Shown: positions 1 to 6,928, counted from the stretch's first letter. The stretch is DNA of 9,611 bases from Acidothermales bacterium (GCA_017354575.1 JAFMQP010000118.1:1-9611), one strand, 5' to 3'. Made by a program: numbers and translations. Notes: generated by a model from the letters alone, not told the origin.

Positions 1-169
1 AGACCTCCTGCCACGAGTCGGCGAACGCCCAGAACGCGTTGGGAGCGTGGGCTCGCACCGCCGAGCTCTCCGGCCGCGGCGTGCCCTCGCGGGCGCAGCG
101 TTCCATCTCCTCGCGCATGCGCTCGTCCATTCGTTCCAGCGGTACGTAGCTGATGCGCTGCCTCGCCAC
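1..169 (-). CDS. Carboxymuconolactone decarboxylase (AhpD-like) family protein, N-terminal part
   Basis: Only the first 56 codons are inside the window; the gene continues beyond base 1. The start is a GTG at 169..167, chosen because an AGGAG ribosome binding site (+ strand 176-180) lies six bases before it and because it overlaps the TAG stop of the upstream hydroxylase gene by one base (TAGTG), which suggests translational coupling. The visible protein begins VARQRISYVPLERMDE and then has an Arg/Glu-rich helix, a GTPRPESSAVRAHAPNAFW stretch and an FADSW segment. From memory this resembles the N-terminus of actinobacterial carboxymuconolactone-decarboxylase-like proteins. The CxxC/His active-site region that would settle the family is outside the window. 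Such proteins range from ring-cleavage decarboxylases to AhpD-like peroxidase partners, so the reaction cannot be named. Its position after a molybdenum hydroxylase suggests a role in the same, probably catabolic, pathway. Confidence 0.72.
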   Translation of the reverse strand, partial: MARQRISYVPLERMDERMREEMERCAREGTPRPESSAVRAHAPNAFWAFADSWQEV

Positions 170-2277
170 TAGCTGCTCCTCTCGATCGCCGCGACCACGC
201 GCTCCGGTGTGATCGGCAGGTCGCGGACGCGGACGCCGAGCGCGTCGGCGACGGCGTTGCCGATCGCGGCCGCGGCCGGTCCCTGCACCGCCTCGCCCGA
301 GCCGAGCGAGGGTTCGTCCGGACGGGACACGACGCGGACGTCCACGGCCGGCACCTCGCTGAACCGCAGGATCGGGTAGCTCGCCCAGTCGGTGCTCGTC
401 ACCCGCTCGCGGTCGAAGCGCACGCTCTCCTTCAGCGTCCAGCTCGTCGCCTGCACGGCGCCGCCCTCGATCTGGTTGTGCACGCCGTCGGGGTTGACGA
501 CCCGCCCGACGTCGACGGCCACCGCGAGCCGGCGCACCCGGATCTCGCTCACCGTCTCGACCTCCGCGATCACCGCGCAGTACGCACTCAGGCTCTTGTA
601 GCGCGCGTAGCCGATGCCGTGCCCGACGTTCTCCTCGTCGCCACGCGTCGACCAGCCGGCGAGGTCGGCGGCCGATTCGAGGACCGCCCGCCCGCGCGGG
701 TCGGTGAGCTGCGCCAGCCGGTACTCCAGCGGGTCGCGGCCGGCGGCCTCGGCGAGCTCGTCGAGGAACGACTCGATCGCGAACACGTTGCCGTACGCGC
801 CGAGCGAGCGCATCGCGGACGTCCGCAGCGGCGTGTGCAGCACCCGGTGCGCGTGGACCGACAGGTGCGGGAAGGCGTAGCCGGGGACCGCGTTTCTGTG
901 ACTGCCGCCGCTTGGCAGTGCCGGGTCGACGGGCGGCGCCGGCTCGACGGGGCGTTCGAGATGGCGCGCCGCGAGCAGCCCGGGGTTGCCCGCGTAGCCG
1001 GGCCGCGACGTGTACCCGTGACTCCACAGCTCGTACGACCACGTGACGACGTCACCGGACGCGTCGACGCCGGCCTCGACGTCCATGCTCATCGCCGAGC
1101 CGAACGGTGACCACGACAGCTCGTCGGCGCGGCTCCAGCGCAGCAGCACCGGCCGGCCGGGTACGGCGCGGGCGAGCAGGACGGCGTCGAACGCGGCGTC
1201 GTCGGCGCCGTTGTGGCCGTAGCACCCGGCGCCCTCGACGTGCCGGACGGTGACGGCGTCCACGCCCATGCCGAGCACCGACGCGATCGCGCGGCGCAGC
1301 GGGTGCACGCCCTGGCTGTGCGTCCACACCGTGACGGCGTCGTCGTCCCAGCGCGCGACGCCGCAGCTCGGCGCCATCGACCCGTGGGCGAGGAACTGCT
1401 TGCCGTACCGCGCCTTCAGGGTTCGGGCGACGCGGCCGGGTTCCGGCGTGCCGGACTCCTCGACGACGGTGTCGTCGGTGGGACCGCCGCGGAGGAAGGC
1501 GGGCAGGTCGGCCTCGTCCGGCAGGCTCTGCTCGGTCTTCCACTGCGCGTTGCCGCGCAATGCCTCCGCCGCCTCGTCCGCGGCGGGCTCGTCGTCGGCG
1601 ACCACGCCGAGGAAGCTCCCGTCGCGGACGACCGCGCGGACGCCGGTGCGGGCCTCGACCGCGCCGGTGTCGACGTCCAGCAGCGTGGCGGCCGGCGACG
1701 GCGGCCGCACCACCCGGCCGAAGAGCTGGCCGGGAAGCCTGAGGTCGTGGACGAACCGCGGCCGTCCGGTCACCTTGTCGGGCAGGTCGAGCCGGGCGAC
1801 GTCGGTGCCGACGAGAAGCAGGCGGTCGGCGGCCTTCGGCTCGACGTCGCCGGTTGCCTCGCGGTCGAGGTCGACACGTGCGGCGAGCGCGCCGTAGGTC
1901 AGCTCCCGCCCGGCGGCGGCGAACGTGCCCTCGTGGACGGCGACGTCGGCCGGCTCGACGCCGAGCTCGTCGGCCGCGGCGGCGGCGAACAGCGCGCGCA
2001 CCTCGGCGCAGGCCTGCCGCAGCGCCGCGCCGCTGGTGCTGACGGACAGGCTGCCGGCGGTGAAGCCCTCGTCGGGCCCGGCGGCGGTGCCGGCCGGCTC
2101 CATCCGCACGTCGGCGAACTCGACGTCCAGCTCGTCGGCGGCGATCTGGGCGAGCGCGGTGACGATGCCCTGGCCGAGCTCGACCTTGCCGACGCGGACG
2201 GTGACGACGCCGTCCGCCGCGACGCGGAGCCAGGTGGAAAGACGCGGGTTGGCCGCGAGGTCGGGAGGCAGCGTCAT
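169..2277 (-). CDS. Molybdopterin-binding large subunit of an IorB/NicB-type molybdenum hydroxylase (xanthine dehydrogenase family)
   Basis: A 702-residue protein, usual for the large subunit of isoquinoline 1-oxidoreductase-type enzymes, which hydroxylate N-heterocycles or oxidise aldehydes using water at a molybdenum cofactor. Visible family marks are VGKVELGQGIVTALAQIAAD near residues 29-48, the cofactor-loop signature EGAGCYGHNGADD at 348-360, RSLGAYGNVFAIES from 490, and GSGEAVQGPAAAAIGNAV near the C-terminus. Glu662 in that last motif corresponds to the catalytic glutamate of xanthine dehydrogenase. There is no twin-arginine signal and no cytochrome c domain, so the protein looks cytoplasmic. 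The ATG at 2277 is preceded by GGGAGG and overlaps the TGA of the [2Fe-2S] subunit gene by four bases. The reading frame stays open far upstream, but that part is antisense to other genes. The GAGCYGHNGADD loop favours the IorB/NicB branch over classical xanthine dehydrogenase. The substrate cannot be told from sequence, and no FAD subunit or cofactor-insertion chaperone gene is in view. Confidence 0.93.
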   Translation of the reverse strand: MTLPPDLAANPRLSTWLRVAADGVVTVRVGKVELGQGIVTALAQIAADELDVEFADVRMEPAGTAAGPDEGFTAGSLSVSTSGAALRQACAEVRALFAAAAADELGVEPADVAVHEGTFAAAGRELTYGALAARVDLDREATGDVEPKAADRLLLVGTDVARLDLPDKVTGRPRFVHDLRLPGQLFGRVVRPPSPAATLLDVDTGAVEARTGVRAVVRDGSFLGVVADDEPAADEAAEALRGNAQWKTEQSLPDEADLPAFLRGGPTDDTVVEESGTPEPGRVARTLKARYGKQFLAHGSMAPSCGVARWDDDAVTVWTHSQGVHPLRRAIASVLGMGVDAVTVRHVEGAGCYGHNGADDAAFDAVLLARAVPGRPVLLRWSRADELSWSPFGSAMSMDVEAGVDASGDVVTWSYELWSHGYTSRPGYAGNPGLLAARHLERPVEPAPPVDPALPSGGSHRNAVPGYAFPHLSVHAHRVLHTPLRTSAMRSLGAYGNVFAIESFLDELAEAAGRDPLEYRLAQLTDPRGRAVLESAADLAGWSTRGDEENVGHGIGYARYKSLSAYCAVIAEVETVSEIRVRRLAVAVDVGRVVNPDGVHNQIEGGAVQATSWTLKESVRFDRERVTSTDWASYPILRFSEVPAVDVRVVSRPDEPSLGSGEAVQGPAAAAIGNAVADALGVRVRDLPITPERVVAAIERSS
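176..180 (-). promoter_or_regulatory. Ribosome binding site of the carboxymuconolactone-decarboxylase-like gene
   Basis: AGGAG on the minus strand, six bases before the GTG start at 169..167. It lies inside the last codons of the hydroxylase gene and fixes the start that makes the TAGTG overlap. Confidence 0.7.
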
Positions 2278-2735
2278 CGTTGTCCTCCCGCCGCCGCGCG
2301 CAGCACCGCGCGCACCACCCGGCGTTGCACGCCGCAGCGGCACAGGTTCTCGTCCAACGCCGCGACGACGGCGTCCTCGTCCGGGTTCGGGTTCTCGTCG
2401 AGCAGCGCCGCCGCGCGGATCAGGATACCGGACGTGCAGTACCCGCACTGGGCGGCCTGCTCGTCGAGGAACGCCTGCTGCAGCGGGTGCGGCGCGCCGT
2501 CGGTGGCGAGCCCCTCGACCGTGGTGACCGCCGTGCCGTCGACCGACCAGAGCGGTGTGTCGCAGGACGTCATCGGCCTGCCGTCGACGAGCACCAGGCA
2601 GGCGCCGCACATCCCGAGCCCGCAGCCGAACCGCGGCCCGGACAGCCCGAGCGGACCGCGCAGCACGGACAGCAGCGGCGTGTCGTCGGGGCTTGTCGGC
2701 TCGTGCCTGGTGCCGTTGACCGTGAGCGCGACCAC
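2274..2735 (-). CDS. [2Fe-2S] ferredoxin-like small subunit of the molybdenum hydroxylase (IorA/CoxS type)
   Basis: A 153-residue protein, typical in length for the iron-sulfur subunit that carries electrons from the molybdenum site. Counting from the GTG start, the N-terminal plant-ferredoxin-like cluster is bound by Cys38, Cys43, Cys46 and Cys58 (FGCGLGMCGACLVLVDG, then SC). The C-terminal four-helix domain has the second cluster: Cys97, Cys100, Cys132 and Cys134 (QCGYC and LCRCG). All eight ligands are present. I chose the GTG at 2735..2733 because GGAG lies five bases before it and the protein then begins VVALTVNG, as relatives do. A TTG at 2759..2757 would add eight residues but lies inside the putative operator and has a poorer ribosome binding site. 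The TGA overlaps the ATG of the large subunit (ATGA), so the two subunits are probably made in step. With no FAD subunit gene here, electrons probably pass to an external acceptor, which cannot be identified. Confidence 0.93.
   Translation of the reverse strand: MVALTVNGTRHEPTSPDDTPLLSVLRGPLGLSGPRFGCGLGMCGACLVLVDGRPMTSCDTPLWSVDGTAVTTVEGLATDGAPHPLQQAFLDEQAAQCGYCTSGILIRAAALLDENPNPDEDAVVAALDENLCRCGVQRRVVRAVLRAAAGGQR
2284..2289 (-). promoter_or_regulatory. Ribosome binding site of the molybdenum hydroxylase large subunit
   Basis: GGGAGG on the minus strand, six bases before the ATG at 2277..2275 and inside the end of the [2Fe-2S] subunit gene. It is close to the ideal anti-16S complement and shows where translation starts inside a reading frame that stays open much further upstream. 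Confidence 0.8.
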
Positions 2736-2740
2736 GTAGT

Positions 2741-2744
2741 CTCC
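2741..2744 (-). promoter_or_regulatory. Ribosome binding site deciding the start of the [2Fe-2S] subunit
   Basis: GGAG on the minus strand, five bases before the GTG at 2735. It favours this GTG over the upstream TTG at 2759, which has only a loose GGGA at a longer distance. Confidence 0.55.
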
Positions 2745-2753
2745 GTCCCAGGG

Positions 2754-2769
2754 GCGCAATCGTTTGCGT
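2754..2769. promoter_or_regulatory. Putative LacI/PurR-family operator at the hydroxylase promoter
   Basis: On the minus strand this reads ACGCAAACGATTGCGC. Its core is a perfect inverted repeat with five-base arms (CGCAA / TTGCG) around a four-base centre, and it extends to GGGGCGCAA / TTGCGTCCC (2751-2772) with one mismatch in nine pairs. The central CG flanked by AAn and nTT is the hallmark of LacI-family operators; the E. coli PurR consensus ACGCAAACGTTTGCGT differs at two of sixteen positions. The site covers the predicted transcription start (about 2766) of the minus-strand operon, a good place for a repressor. No LacI-family regulator gene is in the window, so the regulator is unknown. 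Confidence 0.5.
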
Positions 2770-2772
2770 CCC

Positions 2773-2802
2773 AGTCTCGACCGGCTCTCGCGGTGCCGTC
2801 AA
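2773..2802 (-). promoter_or_regulatory. Probable promoter of the molybdenum hydroxylase operon
   Basis: On the minus strand a TTGACG -35 box (+ strand 2797-2802) is followed after 18 bases by GAGACT (2773-2778), which keeps the key A2 and T6 of an actinobacterial -10 box. Transcription would start near 2766 and leave a leader of about 31 bases before the GTG at 2735, enough for its GGAG ribosome binding site. The fit is by eye only. Confidence 0.45.
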
Positions 2803-2919
2803 GGCCGGGCTCCCGACCTCCGACGGGCACTGACAACGCCGTCTCGTTTTCACGGTGCCCTGTTCGGCGTCCCTGCGCAACCCGTGCCGCCGCCCGTGGG
2901 GGCCGGAACGGGTCCGCAC

Positions 2920-2925
2920 TAGGCT
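2920..2925 (+). promoter_or_regulatory. -10 box of the ppc promoter, leaderless transcript predicted
   Basis: TAGGCT matches the TAnnnT -10 pattern of actinobacterial vegetative promoters. Its last base lies seven positions before the G of the ppc GTG at 2932, so transcription is expected to start at or next to the start codon. No Shine-Dalgarno sequence precedes the GTG, which agrees with leaderless translation. No clear -35 box is seen 17-18 bases upstream. Confidence 0.55.
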
Positions 2926-2931
2926 GCCGTC

Positions 2932-5580
2932 GTGCCCGCGACGACGTCCGACCACAACGCCGCGACCCGTGCCGTCGCGCGGCTGGAGATGCCCGAGGAC
3001 ATGCGCCGCGACGTCCGGCTGCTCGGCGACACCCTCGGGCGGGTGCTGAGCGAGCAGGGCGGGGCCGACCTGCTCGAGGACGTCGAAGCGCTGCGGCACG
3101 CGGTGATCGCCGCGGCAGCCGACCCGGCCGCGGACGACGAGGCGCGGCGGCTGGTCGAGTCCTGGCCGATCGAGCGCGCGGAGCAGGTGGCGCGGGCGTT
3201 CACCTGCTACTTCCACCTCGCCAACCTCGCCGAGGAGCACCAGCGCGCACGCACGATCCGCGCGCGCGAGCGGTCCGGCGTCGAGGTGCCCGGGTCGCTC
3301 GCGTCCACCGTCGCGTCGATCGGCGAACGGGCGGGCGAGCGGCGGCTGGCCGAGCTGGTCGGCGAGCTGCGCTTCCACCCCGTGCTCACCGCGCACCCCA
3401 CCGAGGCCCGCAGGCGCGCCGTCGTCACCGCGATCCGCCGGGTCGGCGAGCAGCTCGCCGTCATCGACGACCCGGGGCTTTCCGCCGCCGAGGAGGCCGA
3501 GGCGCGGCGGCGGCTGTTCGAGGAGGTCGACGGGCTGTGGCGGACGGCGTTGCTGCGGCAGAGCCAGCCGGACCCGCTCGACGAGGTGCGCACGGCGATG
3601 GCGGTGTTCGACGACACGCTGTTCCGCACCGTCCCCGCCCTCTACCGCGGCCTCGACACGGCGCTCGCGCCCGCGGACGCCGGTCGCAGGCCGCCGCGCG
3701 CGCCCGCGTTCCTGCGCCTGGGCAGCTGGGTGGGCGGCGACCGGGACGGCAACCCGTTCGTCACCTCGCAGGTCACCAGGGAGGCGGTGCTCGTCCACGC
3801 CGAGCACGTCCTGCACGCCCTGGAGAACGCCGCCACCAGGATCGGCCGGACGCTGACCGCGGGCGACACCACGACGCCGCCGTCGGAACGGCTGCGCCGG
3901 CTGCTCGGCCGGGCGGCGGCGGCGTACCCCGACCTGTCGGCGGCGATCGCGAAGCGCTCGCCCGCGGAGTCGCACCGGCAGGCGCTGCTGATGGCGGCAC
4001 AGCGCATCCGGGCCACCCGCGAACGGAACATGGACCTCGCCTACCGCGACGCGGACGAGCTGTCCGCCGACCTCGCCGCGGTGCAGGAGTCGCTCGCCGC
4101 CGCGGGTGCCGTCCGGCTGGCGTACGGCGAACTGCAGCACCTGGTCTGGCAGGTGGAGACGTTCGGGTTCCACCTCGCGGAGCTGGAGATCCGCCAGCAC
4201 AGCGAGGTGCACGAGCGGGCCCTTGCCGAAGTCCGCGCCGGCGGTGACCTCAGCGCGCAGACCGACGAGGTGCTGCAGACGTTGCGGGTGATGGCCTGGA
4301 TCCAGGAGCGGTTCGGCGTCCGCGCGTGCCGCCGGTACGTGGTGAGCTTCACGAGGTCGGCCGCGGACGTCGCCGCCGTGCACGAGCTGGCGGCGTACGC
4401 GACGGACGGCCGCGCGCCGGTGCTCGACGTGGTGCCGCTGTTCGAGACGGGTGCCGACCTCGCCGGCGCCGTCGACGTCCTCGACGAGGTGATCGGGCTG
4501 GACCCGGTACGCCGCCGGCTCGCGGTCACCGGCGGGCGGCTCGAGGTGATGCTCGGCTACTCCGACTCCGCGAAGGACATCGGGCCGGTCTCGGCGACGC
4601 TGCTGCTCTACGACGTGCAGGCCGCGCTCGCCGCGTGGGCGAAGCGGCAGCGCATCCGGCTGGTGCTGTTCCACGGGCGCGGCGGCGCGCTCGGCCGCGG
4701 CGGCGGGCCGGCCAACCGCGCGGTGCTCGCGCAGGCGCCCGGCTCGGTCGCCGGCACGTTCAAGGTCACCGAGCAGGGCGAGGTCGTCTTCGCCCGCTAC
4801 GGCAACCCGGCGATCGCGCGGCGGCACATCGAGCAGGTCTCGTCGGCCGTGCTGATGGCGTCCACCGAGGAGGTGGAGCGGCGCGCGAGCGCGGCGGCGC
4901 AGGAGTACCGGGGCATGGCGGACGCCATCAGCGCGGCGGCGCGGGAGACGTACGCCGCGCTCGTCGCCGCGGACGGGTTCGCCGCGTGGTTCGCCCGGGT
5001 GAGCCCGCTGCAGGAGATCGGCTCGCTGCGCATCGGCTCGCGTCCCGCGCGCCGCGGCGGCGCCGCGCAGGACCTGTCCGGCCTGCGTGCGATCCCGTGG
5101 GTGTTCGCGTGGTCGCAGACGCGGATCAACCTGCCGGGCTGGTACGGGCTGGGCAGCGGCCTCGCCGCCGTCGACGACGTCGCCCGGCTGCGGGAGGCGT
5201 ACCGCGAGTGGCCGCTTTTCGCGTCGCTGCTCGACAACGCGCAGATGAGCCTGGCGAAGACCGACCGGCGGATCGCGGCGCGGTACCTGGCGCTCGGCGA
5301 CCGCCCCGACCTCACCGCGCGGGTGCTCGACGAGTACGACCGTACGGTCGAGCGGGTGCTCGCCGTCACCGGCAACACCCGGCTGCTCGAGCAGAACAGG
5401 GTGCTGTCGCTCGCCGTCCAGCTGCGCAACCCGTACGTGGACGCGCTCTCGCACCTGCAGCTGCGGGCGTTGACGGCGCTGCGCCGCGGCGAGCCGGACG
5501 ACGGTGCGCGGGCGGCGTACGAGCGGCTGCTGCAGCTGACCGTCAACGGTGTGGCCGCGGGACTGCAGAACACCGGATGA
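2932..5580 (+). CDS. ppc: Phosphoenolpyruvate carboxylase
   Basis: An 882-residue, full-length phosphoenolpyruvate carboxylase. It adds bicarbonate to phosphoenolpyruvate to give oxaloacetate and phosphate, refilling the citric acid cycle in the cytoplasm; no biotin is used. The signatures occur in order: LTAHPTEARRR with the catalytic His155; GGDRDGNPFVTSQVT from residue 268; MLGYSDSAKDIG around 540-551; the phosphate-binding loop FHGRGGALGRGGGP at 580-593; KVTEQGE at 611-617; then GSRPARR, AIPWVFAWSQTR, LPGWYGLG, and the QNTG C-terminus at 879-882 that is usual in the family. The GTG at 2932 fits a leaderless mRNA. An internal ATG at 2989 would remove 19 residues; its GGAG is only one base away, so it is less likely. 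The TGA overlaps the birA ATG by four bases, suggesting a shared transcript and coupled translation. All catalytic motifs are intact. Confidence 0.98.
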   Translation: MPATTSDHNAATRAVARLEMPEDMRRDVRLLGDTLGRVLSEQGGADLLEDVEALRHAVIAAAADPAADDEARRLVESWPIERAEQVARAFTCYFHLANLAEEHQRARTIRARERSGVEVPGSLASTVASIGERAGERRLAELVGELRFHPVLTAHPTEARRRAVVTAIRRVGEQLAVIDDPGLSAAEEAEARRRLFEEVDGLWRTALLRQSQPDPLDEVRTAMAVFDDTLFRTVPALYRGLDTALAPADAGRRPPRAPAFLRLGSWVGGDRDGNPFVTSQVTREAVLVHAEHVLHALENAATRIGRTLTAGDTTTPPSERLRRLLGRAAAAYPDLSAAIAKRSPAESHRQALLMAAQRIRATRERNMDLAYRDADELSADLAAVQESLAAAGAVRLAYGELQHLVWQVETFGFHLAELEIRQHSEVHERALAEVRAGGDLSAQTDEVLQTLRVMAWIQERFGVRACRRYVVSFTRSAADVAAVHELAAYATDGRAPVLDVVPLFETGADLAGAVDVLDEVIGLDPVRRRLAVTGGRLEVMLGYSDSAKDIGPVSATLLLYDVQAALAAWAKRQRIRLVLFHGRGGALGRGGGPANRAVLAQAPGSVAGTFKVTEQGEVVFARYGNPAIARRHIEQVSSAVLMASTEEVERRASAAAQEYRGMADAISAAARETYAALVAADGFAAWFARVSPLQEIGSLRIGSRPARRGGAAQDLSGLRAIPWVFAWSQTRINLPGWYGLGSGLAAVDDVARLREAYREWPLFASLLDNAQMSLAKTDRRIAARYLALGDRPDLTARVLDEYDRTVERVLAVTGNTRLLEQNRVLSLAVQLRNPYVDALSHLQLRALTALRRGEPDDGARAAYERLLQLTVNGVAAGLQNTG

Positions 5581-6323
5581 CCGGCATCGCATGGGACGTG
5601 CGCGTCGTCGCGTCCACCGCGTCGACCAACGCCGACGTCGTCGCCGCGGCGTCGCGGGGCGAGCCCGCGGGCCTGGTTGAGGTCGCGCGGCACCAGACGT
5701 CCGGACGCGGACGGCTCGGGCGCGGCTGGGTCACGCCGCCGGGTACGGCCCTGACGTACAGCGTGCTGCTGCGTCCCGCGCCGGTGCCGGCGACGCGGTG
5801 GTCCTGGCTGCCGCTGCTCACCGGGTGCGCGGTCGTCGCCGCGGTGCGCGACGTCACCGGCGTGCGGGCCGGGCTGAAGTGGCCGAACGACGTGCAGGTG
5901 GGGGAGCGCAAGCTGGCCGGCATCCTGGCCGAACGGGCCGGTGACGCGGTGGTGGTCGGCGTCGGGCTGAACGTGCGGATGTCCGCGGCCGAGCTGCCGA
6001 CGCCGACCGCGACCTCGCTCGCGGTCGAGGGTGCGGCGTCCGTGGACGACGAGTCGCTGTTGGACGCGCTGCTGCGGGCGTTCGCCGCCGCGTACGACGA
6101 CTGGCGGAAGGCCGACGGGGTGGTGGCCGGCGCGCGCGCGGACGGGTACCGCGCGCTCTGTACGACGCTCGGCCGGGCGGTTCGCGTCCACCTGCCAGGC
6201 GACGCGGTGCTCGACGGAACCGCGGCCGACGTGACCGAGTCCGGCGCGCTGGTGGTGCGGGACGGGTCCGGCGTACGACACGAGCTCGCCGCCGGCGACG
6301 TCGTCCACGTCCGCCCGGCGTAG
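5577..6323 (+). CDS. birA: Biotin-protein ligase (biotin-[acetyl-CoA-carboxylase] ligase), without DNA-binding domain
   Basis: A 248-residue protein that joins biotin through biotinyl-5'-AMP to the target lysine of biotin carboxyl carrier proteins such as those of acetyl-, propionyl-CoA and pyruvate carboxylases. The biotinyl-AMP loop GRGRLGR is at residues 43-49, KWPNDV at 101-106, and KLAGILAE at 112-119, with Lys112 matching the conserved ligase lysine. The small C-terminal domain, about 198-248, starts at LGRAVRVHLPGD and ends in GDVVHVRPA. There is no N-terminal winged-helix domain, so this is a monofunctional (group I) ligase and not a repressor like E. coli BirA. The ATG overlaps the ppc TGA as ATGA. 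In many actinobacteria birA sits just before a PH-domain membrane protein gene, as here. No biotin-dependent carboxylase gene is in the window, so its substrates lie elsewhere. Confidence 0.96.
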   Translation: MTGIAWDVRVVASTASTNADVVAAASRGEPAGLVEVARHQTSGRGRLGRGWVTPPGTALTYSVLLRPAPVPATRWSWLPLLTGCAVVAAVRDVTGVRAGLKWPNDVQVGERKLAGILAERAGDAVVVGVGLNVRMSAAELPTPTATSLAVEGAASVDDESLLDALLRAFAAAYDDWRKADGVVAGARADGYRALCTTLGRAVRVHLPGDAVLDGTAADVTESGALVVRDGSGVRHELAAGDVVHVRPA

Positions 6324-6329
6324 CGCCGG
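6315..6329 (+). other. GC-rich hairpin centred on the birA stop codon
   Basis: CCGGCG and CGCCGG form a perfect six-base stem whose three-base loop is the TAG stop codon of birA (6321-6323). No run of T follows, so it is not a classical intrinsic terminator; it could slow or partly end transcription or protect the mRNA 3' end. Six-base GC arms are frequent by chance in this base composition, so its significance is doubtful. Confidence 0.3.
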
Positions 6330-6375
6330 ACGCCACTCGGGCAGCACGACACCCTGCGTACCGGCGCCGCTGTGG

Positions 6376-6381
6376 GACCAT
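6376..6381 (+). promoter_or_regulatory. Possible -10 box of the PH-domain gene
   Basis: GACCAT keeps the A2 and T6 of the actinobacterial -10 pattern, and its last base lies eight positions before the ATG at 6389. No Shine-Dalgarno sequence is seen before that ATG, so a leaderless transcript is possible, as for ppc. No convincing -35 box is visible. Transcription could equally run through from birA across the 65-base gap. Confidence 0.3.
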
Positions 6382-6388
6382 TGGCGCG

Positions 6389-6928
6389 ATGGCGAAGACG
6401 AAGGCCGACAAGCGGCTGGCCGACGGGGAACAGGTCGTCCACGACCTGCACCAGCACTGGGTGAAGCTCGTCGGCCCCGCCGTGCTGCTCGTCCTGACGG
6501 TCGGTCTCGGCGGCTTCCTCGCCGCGCTGGCGGCGCAGCAGTGGCTGCAGCTGGTGATCGGCCTCGCGGTGCTCGTCGTGGTCCTGTTCTGGGTGCTGCG
6601 CCCGTTCCTGCGCTGGTACACCACGACGTACACCCTCACCGACCGCCGGCTGCTGATCCGCAGCGGCGTCCTCAGCAAGTCCGGGCACGACCTGCCGCTG
6701 CGCCGGGTCACCGACGTCGCGTTCCGGCACTCGCTCTGGCAGCGGATGTACGGTGCCGGCACGCTGATCCTGGAGTCCGCGGGCGAGCAGGGCCAGGTGG
6801 TGCTGACCGCGGTGCCTTCGGTGCAGGACGTCTACCGCGACCTGTACGAGATCCTCGACCCGGACACCGACTCCGTCGACAAGCCGCACCCGCGACGCCG
6901 GCGGCAGCCGAAGATCGAGCCGCGATGA
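6389..6928 (+). CDS. PH domain-containing membrane protein (bPH2 / DUF304 type)
   Basis: A 179-residue protein. A short charged cytoplasmic start (MAKTKADKRLADGEQ) is followed by two hydrophobic helices, about residues 27-48 and 52-70, likely a membrane hairpin. A bacterial PH domain of the bPH2 (DUF304, YdbS-like) family runs from about 71 to 157, with WYTTTYTLTDRRLLIRSGVL (76-95), the DLPLRRVTDV strand (101-110), the GAGTLILES strand and a final VYRDLYEIL helix. The tail is rich in Arg, Lys and Pro (KPHPRRRRQPK) and probably cytoplasmic. The function of this family is not known; roles in membrane organisation or protein assembly have been suggested for relatives. It follows birA by 65 bases, a neighbour pair I recall from other actinobacteria, and overlaps the enoyl-CoA hydratase gene by four bases (ATGA). 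The start has no clear ribosome binding site. Confidence 0.9.
   Translation: MAKTKADKRLADGEQVVHDLHQHWVKLVGPAVLLVLTVGLGGFLAALAAQQWLQLVIGLAVLVVVLFWVLRPFLRWYTTTYTLTDRRLLIRSGVLSKSGHDLPLRRVTDVAFRHSLWQRMYGAGTLILESAGEQGQVVLTAVPSVQDVYRDLYEILDPDTDSVDKPHPRRRRQPKIEPR

Noticed and set aside
2757..2759. TTG as start codon of the [2Fe-2S] subunit.
   Set aside because: It lies in the putative operator, has a poorer ribosome binding site, and adds eight residues not expected in the family. The GTG at 2735 has a well-spaced GGAG.
2793..2830. Inverted repeat GTGCCGTC / GACGGGCAC upstream of the hydroxylase promoter, as a second operator.
   Set aside because: The arms pair only with a bulge and a 21-base gap, and the sequence does not resemble the CG-centred palindrome at 2754. 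A chance match is likely.
2280..4247. Long plus-strand frame overlapping the [2Fe-2S] subunit and ppc.
   Set aside because: The product is low-complexity and Arg/Ala-rich, and the frame conflicts with two well-supported genes. It is a shadow frame.
169..5592. A single stop-free minus-strand frame of about 1800 codons.
   Set aside because: Only its last 702 codons are a real gene, with family motifs and a ribosome binding site. The rest is antisense to ppc and out of frame with the [2Fe-2S] subunit, and gives an Arg/Pro/His-rich product with no domain. It is an effect of high GC content.
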